A DNA stretch of 7,388 nt from Nitrospira sp. (GTDB taxonomy: Bacteria; Nitrospirota; Nitrospiria; Nitrospirales; Nitrospiraceae), in NCBI GenBank assembly GCA_015904075.1, contig JABMDH010000045.1, positions 1-7,388 on the forward strand, read 5' to 3'. The translations under genes and the position numbers were made by a program. Positions 6,844-7,388 of the stretch are shown here, in pieces (positions within the stretch are counted from its first letter, which is position 1; each line of letters opens with the position of its first letter). The notes under the pieces were generated by a model. That model was given only the letters and a program-made list of their open reading frames with translations, did no database searches and was not told where the DNA came from.

Positions 6844-6915
6844 ATGGCCGTGGAGAAGACGAGCAGGCGCCCCTCCATGTTCATTCGACGAAAGGACGCG
6901 CAGGAATTTGTATGA
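6844..6915 (+). CDS. Possible small ORF (23 residues) coupled to fliA
   Basis: ATG 6844 opens a 23-codon frame starting M-A-V-E-K-T-S-R-R-P-S-M and rich in Arg and Lys. Its TGA stop (6913-6915) overlaps the fliA ATG (6912) in an ATGA arrangement, a classic translational-coupling geometry. AGGA at 6834-6837 lies 6 nt before the ATG, and a stronger GGAGGA lies at 6826-6831. The same frame is open further upstream to an ATG at 6769, which would give 48 residues, but with a poorer ribosome binding site. I recognise no family. It could be a leader peptide or chance: a frame this short in 183 bp of leader is not surprising. Confidence 0.25.
   Translation: MAVEKTSRRPSMFIRRKDAQEFV
6902..6905 (+). 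promoter_or_regulatory. Ribosome binding site of fliA
   Basis: AGGA lies 6 nt before ATG 6912 and favours that start over ATG 6915 and over the non-ATG in-frame start at 6822. The codons between 6822 and 6912 do not look like sigma-28 sequence. Confidence 0.5.
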
Positions 6916-7316
6916 TGAGCAACATAGCCCCAATACAAGAGCGGACACCTGGTTCAGCCGATGAAGTCGGACGTGAGCGGATCATCAAAGAATTCGCTCA
7001 TGTAATCCGTGTGATGGCCCATCGGTTTGCCTTTCGTCTTCCGCCCTATCTGGACGCGGAAGATTTGATTTCAGTCGGCACGATCGGCCTCATGGACGCC
7101 ATGGATAAATATGATCCGTCGCGTGAGGCCAAGTTCAAGACCTACGCTGAGTTCCGGATTCGTGGGGCGATGCTTGATGAGATTCGCTCGATGGATTGGA
7201 TTCCGCGTTCGGTGCACGAGCGAATCGGGCTGCTGCAACGGACACAGATACAGCTGATGAATCGCTTGGGACGGCCGCCCAAGGATGCATGGCCGAAAGC
7301 GCGTCCCCGCACATGA
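6912..7316 (+). CDS. fliA: Flagellar sigma factor FliA (sigma-28), truncated by a frame break
   Basis: From ATG 6912 the frame runs 134 residues. Residues 21-125 are clear sigma-28 sequence. Region 2.1-2.2, which binds core RNA polymerase, contains L-D-A-E-D-L-I-S-V-G-T-I-G-L-M-D-A at about 47-63. Region 2.3-2.4, which recognises the -10 element, spans F-K-T-Y-A-E-F-R-I-R-G-A-M-L-D-E-I-R-S-M-D-W-I-P-R-S-V at 75-101. The start of region 3 is M-N-R-L-G-R-P-P-K-D at 116-125. After Asp125 the frame gives an unrelated A-W-P-K-A-R-P-R-T and stops at 7316. FliA proteins are normally about 240-260 residues, and the -35-binding region 4 is absent from this frame, so the product as written should not work as a sigma factor. 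Normal FliA directs RNA polymerase to late flagellar and chemotaxis genes and is held by FlgM until the hook is finished. Confidence 0.85.
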   Translation: MMSNIAPIQERTPGSADEVGRERIIKEFAHVIRVMAHRFAFRLPPYLDAEDLISVGTIGLMDAMDKYDPSREAKFKTYAEFRIRGAMLDEIRSMDWIPRSVHERIGLLQRTQIQLMNRLGRPPKDAWPKARPRT

Positions 7317-7388
7317 AGCTCCGGCAACAGCATCGGCTCGAACTGCGGTTGGCTCTCGTTGAATTGCCGAACGGTGTGCTCCGTCTCC
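7289..7388 (+). pseudogene. Probable out-of-frame continuation of fliA with missing codons
   Basis: In the frame starting at 7289 the sequence stays open to the window end for 33 codons and reads, in part, H-M-K-L-R-Q-Q-H-R-L-E-L-R-L-A-L-V-E-L-P. This resembles the helix and L-P that precede the E-R-x-x-L-V-L-x-L-Y-Y start of sigma region 4. In an intact FliA about 65-75 residues separate the R-P-P-K-D motif from this L-P; here there are about 25 codons. A frame change and a loss of roughly 40-50 codons are therefore both needed to explain it. The residues after L-P (N-G-V-L-R-L) also look short by a few. The assignment is inference from pattern. Confidence 0.45.

Noticed and set aside
6822..6911. 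Upstream non-ATG start extending fliA by 30 residues
   Set aside because: It begins with TTG, the added residues do not resemble sigma-28, and ATG 6912 has its own AGGA site.
6956..6966. GCCGATGA resembling a sigma-28 -10 element inside fliA
   Set aside because: There is no properly spaced -35 element (the nearest CAAG is 17 bases away), it lies in coding sequence, and GCCGAT recurs by chance several times in flhA.
1..7388. CRISPR array, tRNA/rRNA, insertion sequence or phage attachment site
   Set aside because: I saw no regularly spaced repeats, no RNA gene structure, no transposase and no terminal inverted repeats. The window is filled with flagellar genes.

Overview
The window is one stretch of a bacterial flagellar gene cluster, all on the + strand, in the order fliQ (3' end only) - fliR - flhB - flhA - flhF - flhG - fliA (5' part, broken). 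Base composition is moderately GC-rich, with a strong G/C bias at third codon positions. Gene order and protein style suggest a Gram-negative bacterium with a polar flagellum, and my best guess is a Nitrospirota/Nitrospira-like lineage. That taxonomic call is an impression from protein style, not a demonstrated match.

Layout. Bases 1-155 are the end of fliQ. fliR (240-1028) overlaps flhB (1021-2115) by 8 bp. After an 82-bp spacer without a recognisable Shine-Dalgarno comes flhA (2198 onward). flhA is damaged near its 3' end by a 199-bp tandem duplication (4012-4210 and 4211-4409). Because 199 is not a multiple of three, the frame shifts and stops at 4273, and the genuine C-terminal codons (to 4493) are displaced into another frame. 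flhF (4502-5857) and flhG (5868-6728) follow tightly. A 183-bp leader then precedes fliA (6912 onward), whose frame breaks near 7287, so the sigma factor as written lacks regions 3 and 4.

How the genes work together. FliQ, FliR, FlhB and FlhA are core parts of the flagellar type III export gate: the FliQ/FliR membrane channel, the FlhB specificity switch and the FlhA cytoplasmic ring. FlhF (SRP-type GTPase) and FlhG (MinD-like ATPase) set where and how many flagella are built. FliA is the sigma-28 factor for late flagellar genes. The set would couple export-gate assembly, flagellar placement and late gene transcription.

What stands out. I see no new defence, mobile or metabolic system here. 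The most informative signal is the flhA duplication. The two copies differ at 19 positions by my hand alignment, and 18 of these are synonymous third-base changes. A fresh tandem duplication would not look like that. It looks like two separately evolved, functional flhA alleles placed side by side, either by a strain-chimeric assembly or by recombination with DNA from a relative. The fliA break at the window end is a second lesion. Together they suggest either an assembly problem or a decaying motility locus. Smaller points are an unusual G3 motif in FlhF, a degenerate FlhF-activating motif in FlhG, and a possible small ORF coupled to fliA.
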